Shown: one piece after another, positions 53,101 through 61,376 of the stretch
Layout: the number at the start of each line of letters is the position of its first letter
How positions within the stretch are numbered: the first letter of the stretch is position 1
Assembly: GCF_016722785.1 (NCBI RefSeq)
Contig: NZ_JAEQNE010000004.1
Location: forward strand, 186,001 to 250,000
Source of the DNA: Ramlibacter monticola
Lineage (GTDB): Bacteria; Pseudomonadota; Gammaproteobacteria; Burkholderiales; Burkholderiaceae_C
Direction of reading: 5' to 3'
DNA: 64,000 nucleotides
Program-made: the position numbers and the translations under genes
The notes under the pieces: generated by a model
Database searches by the model: none
Seen by the model: the letters and a program-made list of their open reading frames with translations, nothing else
What the model was told of the DNA's origin: nothing

Positions 53101-53745
53101 TCAGTGGCCGCCCTCGCGTCCATAGAGGTCCAGCACGCGGGGAACGTAGCGCTGCGTCTCGGCATACGGTGGCACCGCGCGTCCGCTACGCAGCACTGCG
53201 GCAGGGCCGGCGTTGTAGGCGGCCAGTGCCAACGCAAGGTCGGCGTCGAACATCGCGAGCAGGGTCTTGAGGTAGCGCGCCCCACCGAGAACATTGGCGG
53301 CCGGATCGCGCGCATCGAGCACACCGAAGCGCCGGGCGGTTTCCGGCATGAGCTGCATCAGCCCCACTGCGCCTTTGTGCGACACGGCGTCGGCGTCGTA
53401 GTTCGACTCGGCCTTGATGACCGCGTGGAGCAAGCCTTCCGGAAGTCCCGTGTCCGCTGCCGCCTGCGCCACCGGCAGCGCATAGCGCTCACGGCCCGCC
53501 TCGCGCTGCGGGGCAGGGACCGGAGCCGGCGCCTGGGGCTGTGTGCCGCCCTCGGGCAGTACGAGCTGGTAGCGGGCATCGCCCGGGATGTTGGTGACAT
53601 GCTGCGCCCCGCTCGAATCCGTATAGATGAACATGTCGGCCCGTGCCGTGCATGGAACAAAGAGCGAGCCCAGGCCGCCGCCGATACTGACCAGCACGGT
53701 CAGGGCGACTCCTCTGGAGCAAGCGACGGTCCTCATGGCATTCAA
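53101..53745 (-). CDS. Lytic transglycosylase (SLT domain) with DUF4124-like N-terminus
   Basis: A 214-residue secreted protein: signal peptide (ends TARAD), a short DUF4124-like beta segment (MFIYTDSSGAQHVTNIP), a Pro-rich linker, and an SLT catalytic domain with the acid Glu in HAVIKAESNYD, KGAVGLMQLMPETARRFG and AAYNAGPAAV. It probably opens peptidoglycan locally. Its position beside the type II secretion-like genes suggests a role in inserting that machine through the cell wall. An ATG three codons downstream is an alternative start. Confidence 0.88.
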   Translation of the reverse strand: MNAMRTVACSRGVALTVLVSIGGGLGSLFVPCTARADMFIYTDSSGAQHVTNIPGDARYQLVLPEGGTQPQAPAPVPAPQREAGRERYALPVAQAAADTGLPEGLLHAVIKAESNYDADAVSHKGAVGLMQLMPETARRFGVLDARDPAANVLGGARYLKTLLAMFDADLALALAAYNAGPAAVLRSGRAVPPYAETQRYVPRVLDLYGREGGH

Positions 53746-53979
53746 GGTTGAGCGAACGATGGGCCCACCAGCAGCGGCAGCCTGGTCCGTCTCCGCTGCG
53801 TGATCCCAACTTCTCTGGATATCAACGATGGCCCTGCGTGGCGTTGACTTGCCTCAAGTCCTGCGTCGATGCGCTGTCTAGCATGGCCTTGCCATGCAGC
53901 CCACGTCACATGCCCCTAGCCTCCGGCATCCGGCGTCCGGCTGCACGCTGCGCGAACTGCCGGTGAACGGGTAGCCGCC

Positions 53980-55170
53980 ATGCGATTCCAGCTCAAGGCA
54001 CGTCGCAAGGGGGGCGGCATTGTCGAGGCGGTGCTGGAGGCGCCGACGCAGGCCGAGGCGGAGCTGATGGCCCGCGTCCAGGGGCTGCGCGTCCTTTCCA
54101 TCACCTCGCAGTCGGACTGGTTCCCGGCACCGCGCACGCGTGAGCAGGCTTTCCCGCTGCTCCTCTTCACCCGGGAGCTGATGACCTTGCTGCGCGCCGG
54201 CCTGCCCCTGATCGACACCATCGAAACCCTGGCAGACAAGGAGCAGCAGCCGCAGCACAAGAAGGTGCTGGACGGCGTCGCCTGCGCGCTGCACGAAGGT
54301 CAGTCGTTTTCCCAGGCACTGGCCCTTGTCCCCTCCGCCTTTCCCGGCCTGTTCATCGCGTTGGTGCGTTCCAGCGAGCGCACGGGCGAGCTGGAAGAGA
54401 CCCTGTCGCGCTACATCGGCTACCACGTGCAGGTGGACCAGGTGAAGAAGAAGATCGCGAGCGCGGCAATCTATCCGGCGCTGCTGCTGACGGTGGGGAC
54501 GGCGGCCATGCTGTTCCTGCTGGGTTACGTCGTGCCCCGGTTCAGCGTGGTCTACGAGGGCATCGGCCACAAGCTGCCGTGGCTGTCGCAGGTGCTGATG
54601 TTGTGGGGCAAGTTTCTCGCCGCACACCAGGTGCCGCTCGCCATCGGCGCAGGCGCGGCGATCGCGCTGCTGGTTATTTCCGTCCGGCATCCCGACGTGC
54701 GCGCCCGGATGGGCCGCGTGGTGGCGCGCATGCCGGCCGTGCGCGAGCGCGTGTTCCTGTACCAGCTGGCCCGCTTCTACCGTTCCCTGGGCATGACCCT
54801 GCGCGGCGGCATTCCGATCCTGGCTTCGCTGGACATGGTGCAGGGGCTGCTGACCGGCGACATGCGCGAACGCCTGACGCAAGTGTCGGCGCGCGTCAGC
54901 GAAGGCCATCCCCTGTCACGTGCGCTGGAGGAGGCCGGGTTGACGACCGTCGTTTCCCTGAAGCTGCTGCGCGCGGGCGAGCGCTCCGGAAAACTGGGTG
55001 AGATGCTGGAGCAGGCGGCGGACTTCTACGACGAGGAGATGGAGCGCTGGGTGGACTGGTTCGTCAAGCTGTTCGAACCGATCCTGATGACGGTGATCGG
55101 CGTGCTCATCGGCATCATCGTCATGCTGATGTACCTGCCGATCTTCGAACTGGCCAGCAGCATCGAATAG
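53980..55170 (+). CDS. gspF: Type II secretion/type IV pilus inner-membrane platform protein GspF
   Basis: A 396-residue GspF/PilC-like protein with two T2SSF domains (about 60-185 and 265-385) and three transmembrane helices (about 165-185, 215-235 and 365-390). Typical motifs are FTRELMTLLRAGLPLIDTIE and FYRSLGMTLRGGIPILASLD. It anchors the assembly platform of the system encoded next to it. It is the only gene of the set on the plus strand; it converges on the pseudopilin genes with a 22-base gap. Confidence 0.93.
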   Translation: MRFQLKARRKGGGIVEAVLEAPTQAEAELMARVQGLRVLSITSQSDWFPAPRTREQAFPLLLFTRELMTLLRAGLPLIDTIETLADKEQQPQHKKVLDGVACALHEGQSFSQALALVPSAFPGLFIALVRSSERTGELEETLSRYIGYHVQVDQVKKKIASAAIYPALLLTVGTAAMLFLLGYVVPRFSVVYEGIGHKLPWLSQVLMLWGKFLAAHQVPLAIGAGAAIALLVISVRHPDVRARMGRVVARMPAVRERVFLYQLARFYRSLGMTLRGGIPILASLDMVQGLLTGDMRERLTQVSARVSEGHPLSRALEEAGLTTVVSLKLLRAGERSGKLGEMLEQAADFYDEEMERWVDWFVKLFEPILMTVIGVLIGIIVMLMYLPIFELASSIE

Positions 55171-55192
55171 CGCGCGGCCGCCGCACCGCCGC

Positions 55193-55681
55193 TCACTGCG
55201 GCTTGTACACGAACTTCCATTCCGAGTAGCGGGCCGCGCCTTCGAAAGCGCGGTCGGCCGGCAGGAACCGGCCCGTCTTGAGCGGTGCCTCCTCCGACAG
55301 GCTGTAGACGCCGAGAATCCCCCTGCCGTCCGGCGTCGTCACCAGGCCCCATTCCGCCTTCCAGGTCATGGGGTCGACGAAGATCTTTCGCAGGTGCCGC
55401 CTGGTTCCTGGCAAGCGCGGGTCCAGCAGCAGGTCGTCCAGCGTCCGCGGCAACTGTCCCTTGGTGCCGGGCCCGCTCTGGGCATAGGCGCGGATCGCGC
55501 TGCGGAACTGGTCGCCGATGAACAGCAGCTCGCGCTCGCGCTCGCGCTTCTGCGCCACGTGCCACACCGAACCCGCGGCCGCCATCACGGCACCATGCAG
55601 CGCGATGGCGAGCACCAGCGCGACGTAGGTGAAGCCGCGCTGCCGTGGGGCGCGGTGGGCGGGCCGCGCGGCGCCTACCAT
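55193..55681 (-). CDS. Type II secretion-like pseudopilin lacking Glu5
   Basis: A 162-residue protein with a prepilin-type leader: RQRGF at 13-17 followed by a hydrophobic helix (TYVALVLAIALHGAVMAAA). After predicted cleavage at Gly16-Phe17 the fifth residue is Ala21 instead of the usual Glu, as in some tip-type minor pseudopilins. The C-terminal domain is soluble (FVDPMTWKAEWGL near the end). It overlaps the preceding pseudopilin gene by 7 bases. It could be a tip or minor subunit of the pseudopilus. Confidence 0.82.
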   Translation of the reverse strand: MVGAARPAHRAPRQRGFTYVALVLAIALHGAVMAAAGSVWHVAQKRERERELLFIGDQFRSAIRAYAQSGPGTKGQLPRTLDDLLLDPRLPGTRRHLRKIFVDPMTWKAEWGLVTTPDGRGILGVYSLSEEAPLKTGRFLPADRAFEGAARYSEWKFVYKPQ

Positions 55682-56067
55682 GCGGCGTACGGTTCGCCGG
55701 CCAGGGAATTGCCCGGCGCGCCGCTCCTGACGTCGAACACGCCGCCCTTTTCCGACTTGTCCGGGGGGATCACGACCCAGGTGGTGGCGCTCTCCGTCAG
55801 TGGGTCCTCCGGCAGCTTGCGCAGGTACTTCTTCGTGACCAGCGTCTCCATGTTGGGCGGGTAGGCCCCCGTGTCGGAGTAGTGCTTGTCCAGCGCGTCG
55901 CGGATCAGCGTCAGGTTTTCCTTCAGCACCGCCTCCCGCGCCCGCGCCACGCTGTGGAAGTAGCGCGGCACCGCTACCGCGAGCAGCAGCGCGATGATGC
56001 ACATCACCACCAGCAGCTCGATCAGCGTGAAGCCGGCGCGGCGCCTGTGGGTCTTGGGTGCGGCCAT
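55675..56067 (-). CDS. GspG-like major pseudopilin
   Basis: A 130-residue pseudopilin: leader RRRAG then FTLIELLVVMCIIALLLAVAVP with Glu at mature position 5, and a GspG-like C-terminal domain (LTLIRDALDKHYSDTGAYPP, LPEDPLT). It is a candidate major subunit of the pseudopilus. It lies between two other pseudopilin genes, 3 bases after the first of them, in the minus-strand secretion operon. Confidence 0.9.
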   Translation of the reverse strand: MAAPKTHRRRAGFTLIELLVVMCIIALLLAVAVPRYFHSVARAREAVLKENLTLIRDALDKHYSDTGAYPPNMETLVTKKYLRKLPEDPLTESATTWVVIPPDKSEKGGVFDVRSGAPGNSLAGEPYAAW

Positions 56068-56070
56068 CGG

Positions 56071-56550
56071 TCACCAGTCCCGGTAGGCCACGCCGTTCAG
56101 GCCGGTGCCCGGCGACAGCGAATACACGTCGAAGACGTCATCGCCTTCGCGCGGCGCGTCCGGCGGGCTCGCGTAGCTTCGCTTGCCCCAGGTGTCGGCG
56201 GCGCGGGCGTCCGCCTCGGGGAACAGCGGGTCGCGCGGCAGCCGGCGCAGGAAATAGATCTTTTCCTGCTTCGCGCTGCGCGCATCCTCCACGCCCGTCA
56301 CCAGCGCGTCGAGCGACTCCGGATAGCCCGACTGCTCCGCGCTCCTGCGGATGCGGCCCTGGTCGACGGCCAGCTTGTAGGCGTCGATCGCGGCGCGGAT
56401 CTCGCGCAGCGCCGAGTACAGGGCCTGTTCCTTGTGCCGCCGCACGGCCAGCTCCGCCACCGGCAGCGCGACGCTGGCGAGCAGCGCCACGATGGCCACC
56501 GTCACCATCAGTTCGATCAGCGTGAATCCGCGCGCCGCCGCCAGCTTCAT
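56071..56550 (-). CDS. Pseudopilin (GspG/GspH-like)
   Basis: A 159-residue pseudopilin: leader MKLAAARG, then FTLIELMVTVAIVALLASVALP with Glu at mature position 5. Its soluble domain has ALREIRAAIDAYKLAVDQG and LPRDPLFPEADA, resembling GspG but with an extra loop. The start overlaps the secretin stop as ATGA, so translation is coupled. It is the first of three consecutive pseudopilin genes downstream of the secretin. Confidence 0.9.
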   Translation of the reverse strand: MKLAAARGFTLIELMVTVAIVALLASVALPVAELAVRRHKEQALYSALREIRAAIDAYKLAVDQGRIRRSAEQSGYPESLDALVTGVEDARSAKQEKIYFLRRLPRDPLFPEADARAADTWGKRSYASPPDAPREGDDVFDVYSLSPGTGLNGVAYRDW

Positions 56551-58955
56551 GGCTGCAAGGCGATCGACAGGGCCCCGCTCACGCTGAACGGGACCGGGCT
56601 TCCGTCGGGGGCCAGCGGCGACATGCTGGTCAACAGGATCTGCGACTGGGGCGCCGGCCGCTTGACGCGGAAGGTCACGTTGAACAGCCGTCCCTGCCCC
56701 TGCACCCCGTCCGCGCCCGGGCGCGCGACGCTGACGGCCAGCCGTCCGCCGAGTGCGTCCGTCGTGTGGTTGAAGCGGTTCTCCACGTTGCCCTGCTTGA
56801 GCAGGTCGCCCTGTTCGACGCCCACCACTTCCAGCGCGGACGGGTCGAACCGGAGCGACACCGCGGCGCCCGCGAGCGGCGACGGCGCGTTCGCCTGCAC
56901 GCCCACGACGAACTGCTCGCCCACGCGCGCGCTCGGCGGCGCCTGCCAGGTCACCTGCAGCGGCTGGAGCGCCGCTGGCGGCGTGTTCGTCACGGGAGGC
57001 GCGCTGACCGCGGCGGCGCTCTCCGGCGCCCGGGCCACCGGCGGCAGCGCGGCATCCTGCCGGGGCGCGGGCAGCGCCGGGGCGGCGGCGTTGGCCGTGG
57101 CCGCACCCGTGCCCGTGCCCGTGCCCGTGCCCGCCGCCGCGGTGGTGACGGCGACCGCGCCCGTCGCCATCCCGCTTTGCAGCACCGGCCGCCGGGCCTT
57201 CATGTTGGCGTCGGTGCCGGACCAGAACTCCATCTCCTGCGCATCGGGCCGCGTCAGGTTGCGGATGATGCGCGGCGTGATCGACAGGACGATTTCGGTC
57301 TTCTGGCGCTCGTCGCGGGGGATGGAAAACAGGCGACCCAGCACCGGCATCTCCATCAGGCCCGGCACGCCACTGGCCGTCCTGCGCTCCTCGTCGCGGA
57401 TCAGTCCCATCAGCACCTGGGTCTCGCCGTCCTTCAGCCGCAGCAGGGTGCTGATGGTGCGCGTACCCACCCGGTAGGCCACGGAGCCCGAATTCGTCGT
57501 CACCGATTCGCCCAGCGTGCTCACTTCCAGGGCCACCTTGACCTGCACGTCGTCGTCGAGCAGCACCACCGGCTCGGCCTCCAGCTTCAGCCCGACGTCC
57601 AGGTAGGAGATCGACTCGGTGGTCACGGGGTTGGTGGAGCCGGGCGTGATGGTCGCCGTGATGATCGGCACGCGGTCACCCACCAGCACGCGCGCCCGGT
57701 CGCGGTTCTTGATGCGGATGCGGGGATTCGAGATGGTGTTGGCGATGCTGCTGTCCGCCTTCAGCTTCGCCAGAACGGTGGAGTTGACGCCTACGCGCGA
57801 GGCCGTGGTGTGCTGGTTGAACGGCAGGTCGGCCACCGTGATGTTGCGCGGGTCCGGCACGAGCCAGGTGAAGGTGTCGGGCCAGCTCACGCCCAGTTCG
57901 AGCGCGCGCGTGCGGTTGATCTCGAGCACCTCGATTTCCAGCAGCACTTCGGGCTCGGCCAGGTCCTGCACCCGGATCACCTTCTCGGCCAGCCGGATCG
58001 CTTCGGGGGTGTCGCGCACCAGGATCATGTTCAGGCGATCGTCGACGTGCATGTCCTTGAGCTTCAGGATGCTCTTGAGCACGACGGCGGTCTGCTTGGC
58101 CTCGCTGTTCACCAGGTAGAAGGCGCGCACCACCAGGTCCTGGTACTCGCGCACCTTCTGCGGCGTGTTCGGGTAGATCAGGACGGAGTTGTCCGACAGC
58201 ACCTTCTTTTCGAGCTGGCTCTGGACCAGCGTGAGGTCGATCGCGTCTTCGACCGCCACGTTGCGCACGTAGATCGTGACCTTGGTGTCGCTCTTGATGT
58301 CCTTGTCCAGCAGGAAGTTGATGCCGCTGATGCGGGACAGGACGTCGAAGACCATCTTGATGTTGGCGTCGCGGAACTCCAGGCTCACTGGCTTGGTGAG
58401 CCGCGACTTGAGCTGCGGCGGGACCATGCCGTCCAGGGCCCGCACGCGCTCCACCTGCGCCAGCACCTCCGTGGCGCCAGGGTGCTTCGGGCTCAGCATC
58501 AGGATCTTCAACGCCTGGCTTTCCGCATGTTCCAGGTCGCCGTTCTTCATCGCCGCCTGCGCCTGGCGCACCATCTCGCCGTGCAGGTCGCGCTTTTCCA
58601 GCAGCCGCAAGCCCTCCGAGGCGCGCGTGTCGCCCGGCGAAATCGCGAGCACCCTGCGGTAGCGGGCGTCGGCCTCGCGCACGTCGCCGGCCAGTCGCGC
58701 GCTCTCGGCCGTGGCCAGGAGCTGCACCACGACGCGCTCGCGCGTCGTCAACAGGCGCATCCGCAGGGGCACGTTGTTGGGGTCCGACTTCGCGGCTTCC
58801 TCCAGCTTCTCCAGGCCCTGCTCGTACTGGCCGTCGACGATCAGCGCCAGGCCGTCGCGGTCCGACATGGGGCCGGCACAGGCGACCAGGACGAGGGCCC
58901 CGACGACGAGGCCGCAGCGCTGCGCAAGCCATCGCATGGCCGCACTCCGATTCAT
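56547..58955 (-). CDS. GspD-like secretin with N-terminal TPR-like region and C-terminal cohesin domain
   Basis: An 802-residue outer-membrane secretin. It starts with a lipoprotein signal (lipobox LVAC, Cys26) and a TPR-like helical region (about 30-150). N-domains follow (FDVLSRISGINFLLDKD), then the secretin core (about 370-600) ending in the LSITPRIIRN strand. After a low-complexity Gly-Thr/Ala/Pro linker, residues about 665-802 form a cohesin-like beta domain (VSLRFDPSALEVVGVEQGD, GRLFNVTFRV). ATG 58955 is coupled to the preceding gene by ATGA. Secretins with a cohesin domain are known from uncharacterised type II-like systems. Confidence 0.9.
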   Translation of the reverse strand: MNRSAAMRWLAQRCGLVVGALVLVACAGPMSDRDGLALIVDGQYEQGLEKLEEAAKSDPNNVPLRMRLLTTRERVVVQLLATAESARLAGDVREADARYRRVLAISPGDTRASEGLRLLEKRDLHGEMVRQAQAAMKNGDLEHAESQALKILMLSPKHPGATEVLAQVERVRALDGMVPPQLKSRLTKPVSLEFRDANIKMVFDVLSRISGINFLLDKDIKSDTKVTIYVRNVAVEDAIDLTLVQSQLEKKVLSDNSVLIYPNTPQKVREYQDLVVRAFYLVNSEAKQTAVVLKSILKLKDMHVDDRLNMILVRDTPEAIRLAEKVIRVQDLAEPEVLLEIEVLEINRTRALELGVSWPDTFTWLVPDPRNITVADLPFNQHTTASRVGVNSTVLAKLKADSSIANTISNPRIRIKNRDRARVLVGDRVPIITATITPGSTNPVTTESISYLDVGLKLEAEPVVLLDDDVQVKVALEVSTLGESVTTNSGSVAYRVGTRTISTLLRLKDGETQVLMGLIRDEERRTASGVPGLMEMPVLGRLFSIPRDERQKTEIVLSITPRIIRNLTRPDAQEMEFWSGTDANMKARRPVLQSGMATGAVAVTTAAAGTGTGTGTGAATANAAAPALPAPRQDAALPPVARAPESAAAVSAPPVTNTPPAALQPLQVTWQAPPSARVGEQFVVGVQANAPSPLAGAAVSLRFDPSALEVVGVEQGDLLKQGNVENRFNHTTDALGGRLAVSVARPGADGVQGQGRLFNVTFRVKRPAPQSQILLTSMSPLAPDGSPVPFSVSGALSIALQP
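57106..57129. repeat. Hexanucleotide tandem repeat (CCCGTG x4) in the secretin linker
   Basis: Four perfect CCCGTG units encode a Gly-Thr run in the flexible linker before the cohesin domain. Because the unit is six bases, slippage would change linker length without breaking the frame. Confidence 0.75.
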
Positions 58956-59476
58956 GGTTTTTCTCCTACCGGCAGCGTCTGCACTGCATCGAGCGGCAGA
59001 TACCGCAGCGTCAACTGGCCGGGTTCCACTTTTTCCAGCCGGTAGATGTCGTCGATCACTTCGCCCTGCGCCACCAGGTAGGCGCGTTCGCCCTTGACCA
59101 GGAAGACCGTCGGCGGGTCGGCATCGAACATCCTGCCCATGAACACGAAGGGCAGGGGCGGGGCCACCGGCGCGACGGGCGCGGGCGGCGGCGGCGGTGG
59201 AGGCGGCGGTGCGGGCGGCGGCGGCGGCGGCTGCCAGGACTTCGCGGGAAACAGTTCGGCCCCCGGAGCTTGCCCCCGCGCGACCTTCAGCGCCTCCAGT
59301 TCGCGCAACAGCGCCGGGCGCACGGCAGACGCCGCGCGGGCCGGCGTCGCCGCCACGGCGCGGCTCGCACCGTCCTTGCGGCGCTCGCCCGTATCGCTCG
59401 CGGCGTAATGATCCAGGGCCGCGAGGCCGATGCCGGAGAAGCCCAGCAGGAACAGCAACCGGGCACTCTTCTTCAT
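58952..59476 (-). CDS. PilP/GspC-like periplasmic protein with polyproline linker
   Basis: A 174-residue protein: one N-terminal transmembrane helix (about 5-22), a charged stretch, a long polyproline linker (about 82-106, with runs of seven to nine Pro) and a small C-terminal beta domain (FVFMGRMFDADPPTVFLVKG, then LTLRYLPLD). This matches the membrane-linker-HR layout of GspC/PilP proteins that connect the inner-membrane platform to the secretin. It is encoded directly before the secretin with ATGA overlap. Confidence 0.78.
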   Translation of the reverse strand: MKKSARLLFLLGFSGIGLAALDHYAASDTGERRKDGASRAVAATPARAASAVRPALLRELEALKVARGQAPGAELFPAKSWQPPPPPPAPPPPPPPPPAPVAPVAPPLPFVFMGRMFDADPPTVFLVKGERAYLVAQGEVIDDIYRLEKVEPGQLTLRYLPLDAVQTLPVGEKP

Positions 59477-60024
59477 GGTGCCAGCCGCAGGTACAGCGTG
59501 AGGCGCACGCGCGCCTGCACCTGAGTCTCCGAAATCTTGGGTCGCTCGAACGCCAGTTCATCCAGCGCCAGCGCCGGCACGGCCTTGAGCGCGGCGGCCA
59601 CGAACGCGCGCACCTGCGGGTAGGCGCCCCGCACCGGCAGGGTCATGCGGTAGGCGACCAGGCCGGTCTGGCGATCCGTCACGATCACATATTCCCCGCG
59701 CGAAAGCTGCAGCCCGCTTTCCTTGGCGGCCGCGAACATGTGCGAAAGCGACTGGGAGGCGTCGTTGTGGGCCGGGAAGAGCGCGTAGAACGCCTGCAAC
59801 TGGCCCGCCGGCGAGTCGTCCGCCAGCGGCGACCGCGCGGCCGCCGTGCGCTGGCGTTCCTGCGCCGCGGCGAGCCTGGCCCGCTGGCGCGTGAGCTCCT
59901 GCCACGAGGGCCACAAGGTCGACGCCGCGAGGCTCGCGCCGACCACCAGCAAGGCGATGCCGAGCGCACCCGGGCGACCTAGCCGTTGCAGCGTGTCGGA
60001 AAGCGCGAAGCGGGGGGCGGCCAT
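59473..60024 (-). CDS. PilO/GspM-like inner-membrane protein
   Basis: A 183-residue bitopic protein: short cytoplasmic N-terminus, one transmembrane helix (about 20-38), a coiled-coil region rich in Arg/Gln/Ala (about 45-65) and a ferredoxin-like periplasmic domain ending VRLTLYLRL. This is the PilO/GspM layout. It overlaps the next gene by 4 bases (ATGA). It would form the alignment complex with the PilM-, PilN- and PilP-like neighbours. Confidence 0.8.
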   Translation of the reverse strand: MAAPRFALSDTLQRLGRPGALGIALLVVGASLAASTLWPSWQELTRQRARLAAAQERQRTAAARSPLADDSPAGQLQAFYALFPAHNDASQSLSHMFAAAKESGLQLSRGEYVIVTDRQTGLVAYRMTLPVRGAYPQVRAFVAAALKAVPALALDELAFERPKISETQVQARVRLTLYLRLAP

Positions 60025-60027
60025 GCG

Positions 60028-60540
60028 TCAGGGCCCCCACGCAGCCGTCACGCTGAAACGCATCGGGCGCAGGGGATCGCTGTCCTGGATCTCGTGCTCC
60101 ACCAGCACCACCTGCGTGAAGGCGCGGCTCTGCTCCAGCACGCGCAGGTAGGCCAGCATCGCGTCGGCGCTCCTCGCCTCCGCGTCGATGCGCAAGGTGC
60201 GCTTCCTCGTGTCCGGCCGCAGCGCGAGCAGCGCCACGTCCGGTTCGTCGATGGCTTCCAGGCTCACGAACAGCCGGTCGCCGGCGCCGGCCAGATGGCC
60301 CACCACCGCGCGCGCGCCGGCGATGGCGTCGGCCTCCGAGGAGATGCCGGCGGGAAGGACCCAGGGGTCGCGTTTCGGCTCCGCTGCAGGCGCCGCCGCC
60401 GTGTGGCGCTCGATCTCCTCGGCCACCAGCGCCTGCGCACCGACCACGGCCGCCGTCACCAGCACGCCCGCCACGAGCAGCCCGTATCCCAGCTTCGTGC
60501 CGTGCACCTTGCGTTCGAAGTCGAGGAAGAGGGGACGCAT
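60028..60540 (-). CDS. PilN-like inner-membrane protein
   Basis: A 170-residue bitopic protein: the N-terminal cytoplasmic LDFERK segment, a transmembrane helix (about 18-40) and a periplasmic domain (LRIDAEARSADAMLAYLRVLEQ, then VVLVEHEIQD). The layout matches PilN. The ATG at 60540 gives the conserved start, five bases after the upstream PilM-like stop. The frame is open further upstream, but that part is antisense or out of frame with the PilM-like gene. Confidence 0.8.
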   Translation of the reverse strand: MRPLFLDFERKVHGTKLGYGLLVAGVLVTAAVVGAQALVAEEIERHTAAAPAAEPKRDPWVLPAGISSEADAIAGARAVVGHLAGAGDRLFVSLEAIDEPDVALLALRPDTRKRTLRIDAEARSADAMLAYLRVLEQSRAFTQVVLVEHEIQDSDPLRPMRFSVTAAWGP

Positions 60541-60545
60541 GGGAA

Positions 60546-61376
60546 TCAGGCCAGGCTGGCGGCCAGCTCGCAGGCAAGGACGTTCGACGGGGGCAGGCCC
60601 GCCAGGGGCCTGGCTTCGAGCACACGAGGTTGCGCCCCATGCACCGGCGGCAGGTCCAGCCCGCGCCTGTGTGCGGCATGGACATAGACGGGCGGCAGCG
60701 CCTCCCCCTGCAGGTCGGCCAGTTGCAGCTCGCGTGCGAGCAGAGACGAAAGCGCCTGCGCAGGCTCGGGCGCGGCCGCCGTGCTGAGGTAGCACCACTT
60801 GCCGCCTTGCGCCGCGAGAATGCATGCGCGGCGCGCCTCGAGCAGCATGAAGACGAAGTCCTTGCCGGTGTGCGCCCGCGCCACCCGGTTGTAGGCCGCC
60901 ATCAGGTAAGGCTGCACCGACGCCAGCCGCAGGCGCGACGGGGCCATCGCCGCGCGAATGGCGGCCAGCAGCGACCGATCGACCGCCGCGGCCACGCGCG
61001 ACGCGCCCGCGCGTTCCGCCGACACCGTGACGTCCCATTCCGCCGCCACGTCGCCGTGGATGTCCTCGAACATCGCCGCCGCGCAATGGCGAAATTCCTC
61101 GGCGCTGGCGATCTGCGGGTTCCACGGCATCAGCAGGTAGCGGACGAAGTGGTTCGACAGCACGACGTCGAGCGCGCCCGAGCCCGCTTCCCCGCTGGCG
61201 AGGAAGCGCCCCAGGGCGTCGACGGCCGCCTGCCACGGCGGCGTGGCCTCATCGCCGGCGAAGCTTTCGGCCAGGGTGAAGGGAGCGCCGCGGCGCCAGC
61301 GCGGGCCGGTCCGCACGACCTGCAGCTGGTCCGGGCACAGCACCGCGCAGGTCCGCTCAGGCCACAAACGTGACAC
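60546..61376 (-). CDS. PilM/GspL cytoplasmic-domain-like protein
   Basis: A 276-residue soluble actin-like-fold candidate. It lacks a transmembrane helix. FVRYLLMPWNPQ and SLLAAIRAAMAP followed by LRLASVQPYLMAAYN recall the GspL/PilM cytoplasmic domain. The assignment rests mainly on gene order (GspE, this, PilN-, PilO- and PilP-like, secretin). It overlaps the GspE gene end by 20 bases. A role in linking GspE to the PilN/O complex is inferred. Confidence 0.7.
   Translation of the reverse strand: MSRLWPERTCAVLCPDQLQVVRTGPRWRRGAPFTLAESFAGDEATPPWQAAVDALGRFLASGEAGSGALDVVLSNHFVRYLLMPWNPQIASAEEFRHCAAAMFEDIHGDVAAEWDVTVSAERAGASRVAAAVDRSLLAAIRAAMAPSRLRLASVQPYLMAAYNRVARAHTGKDFVFMLLEARRACILAAQGGKWCYLSTAAAPEPAQALSSLLARELQLADLQGEALPPVYVHAAHRRGLDLPPVHGAQPRVLEARPLAGLPPSNVLACELAASLA

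Noticed and set aside
58956..59561. Upstream extension of the secretin frame
   Set aside because: It overlaps the PilP-like gene in another frame and has arginine/alanine-rich shadow composition; the lipoprotein signal starts at 58955.
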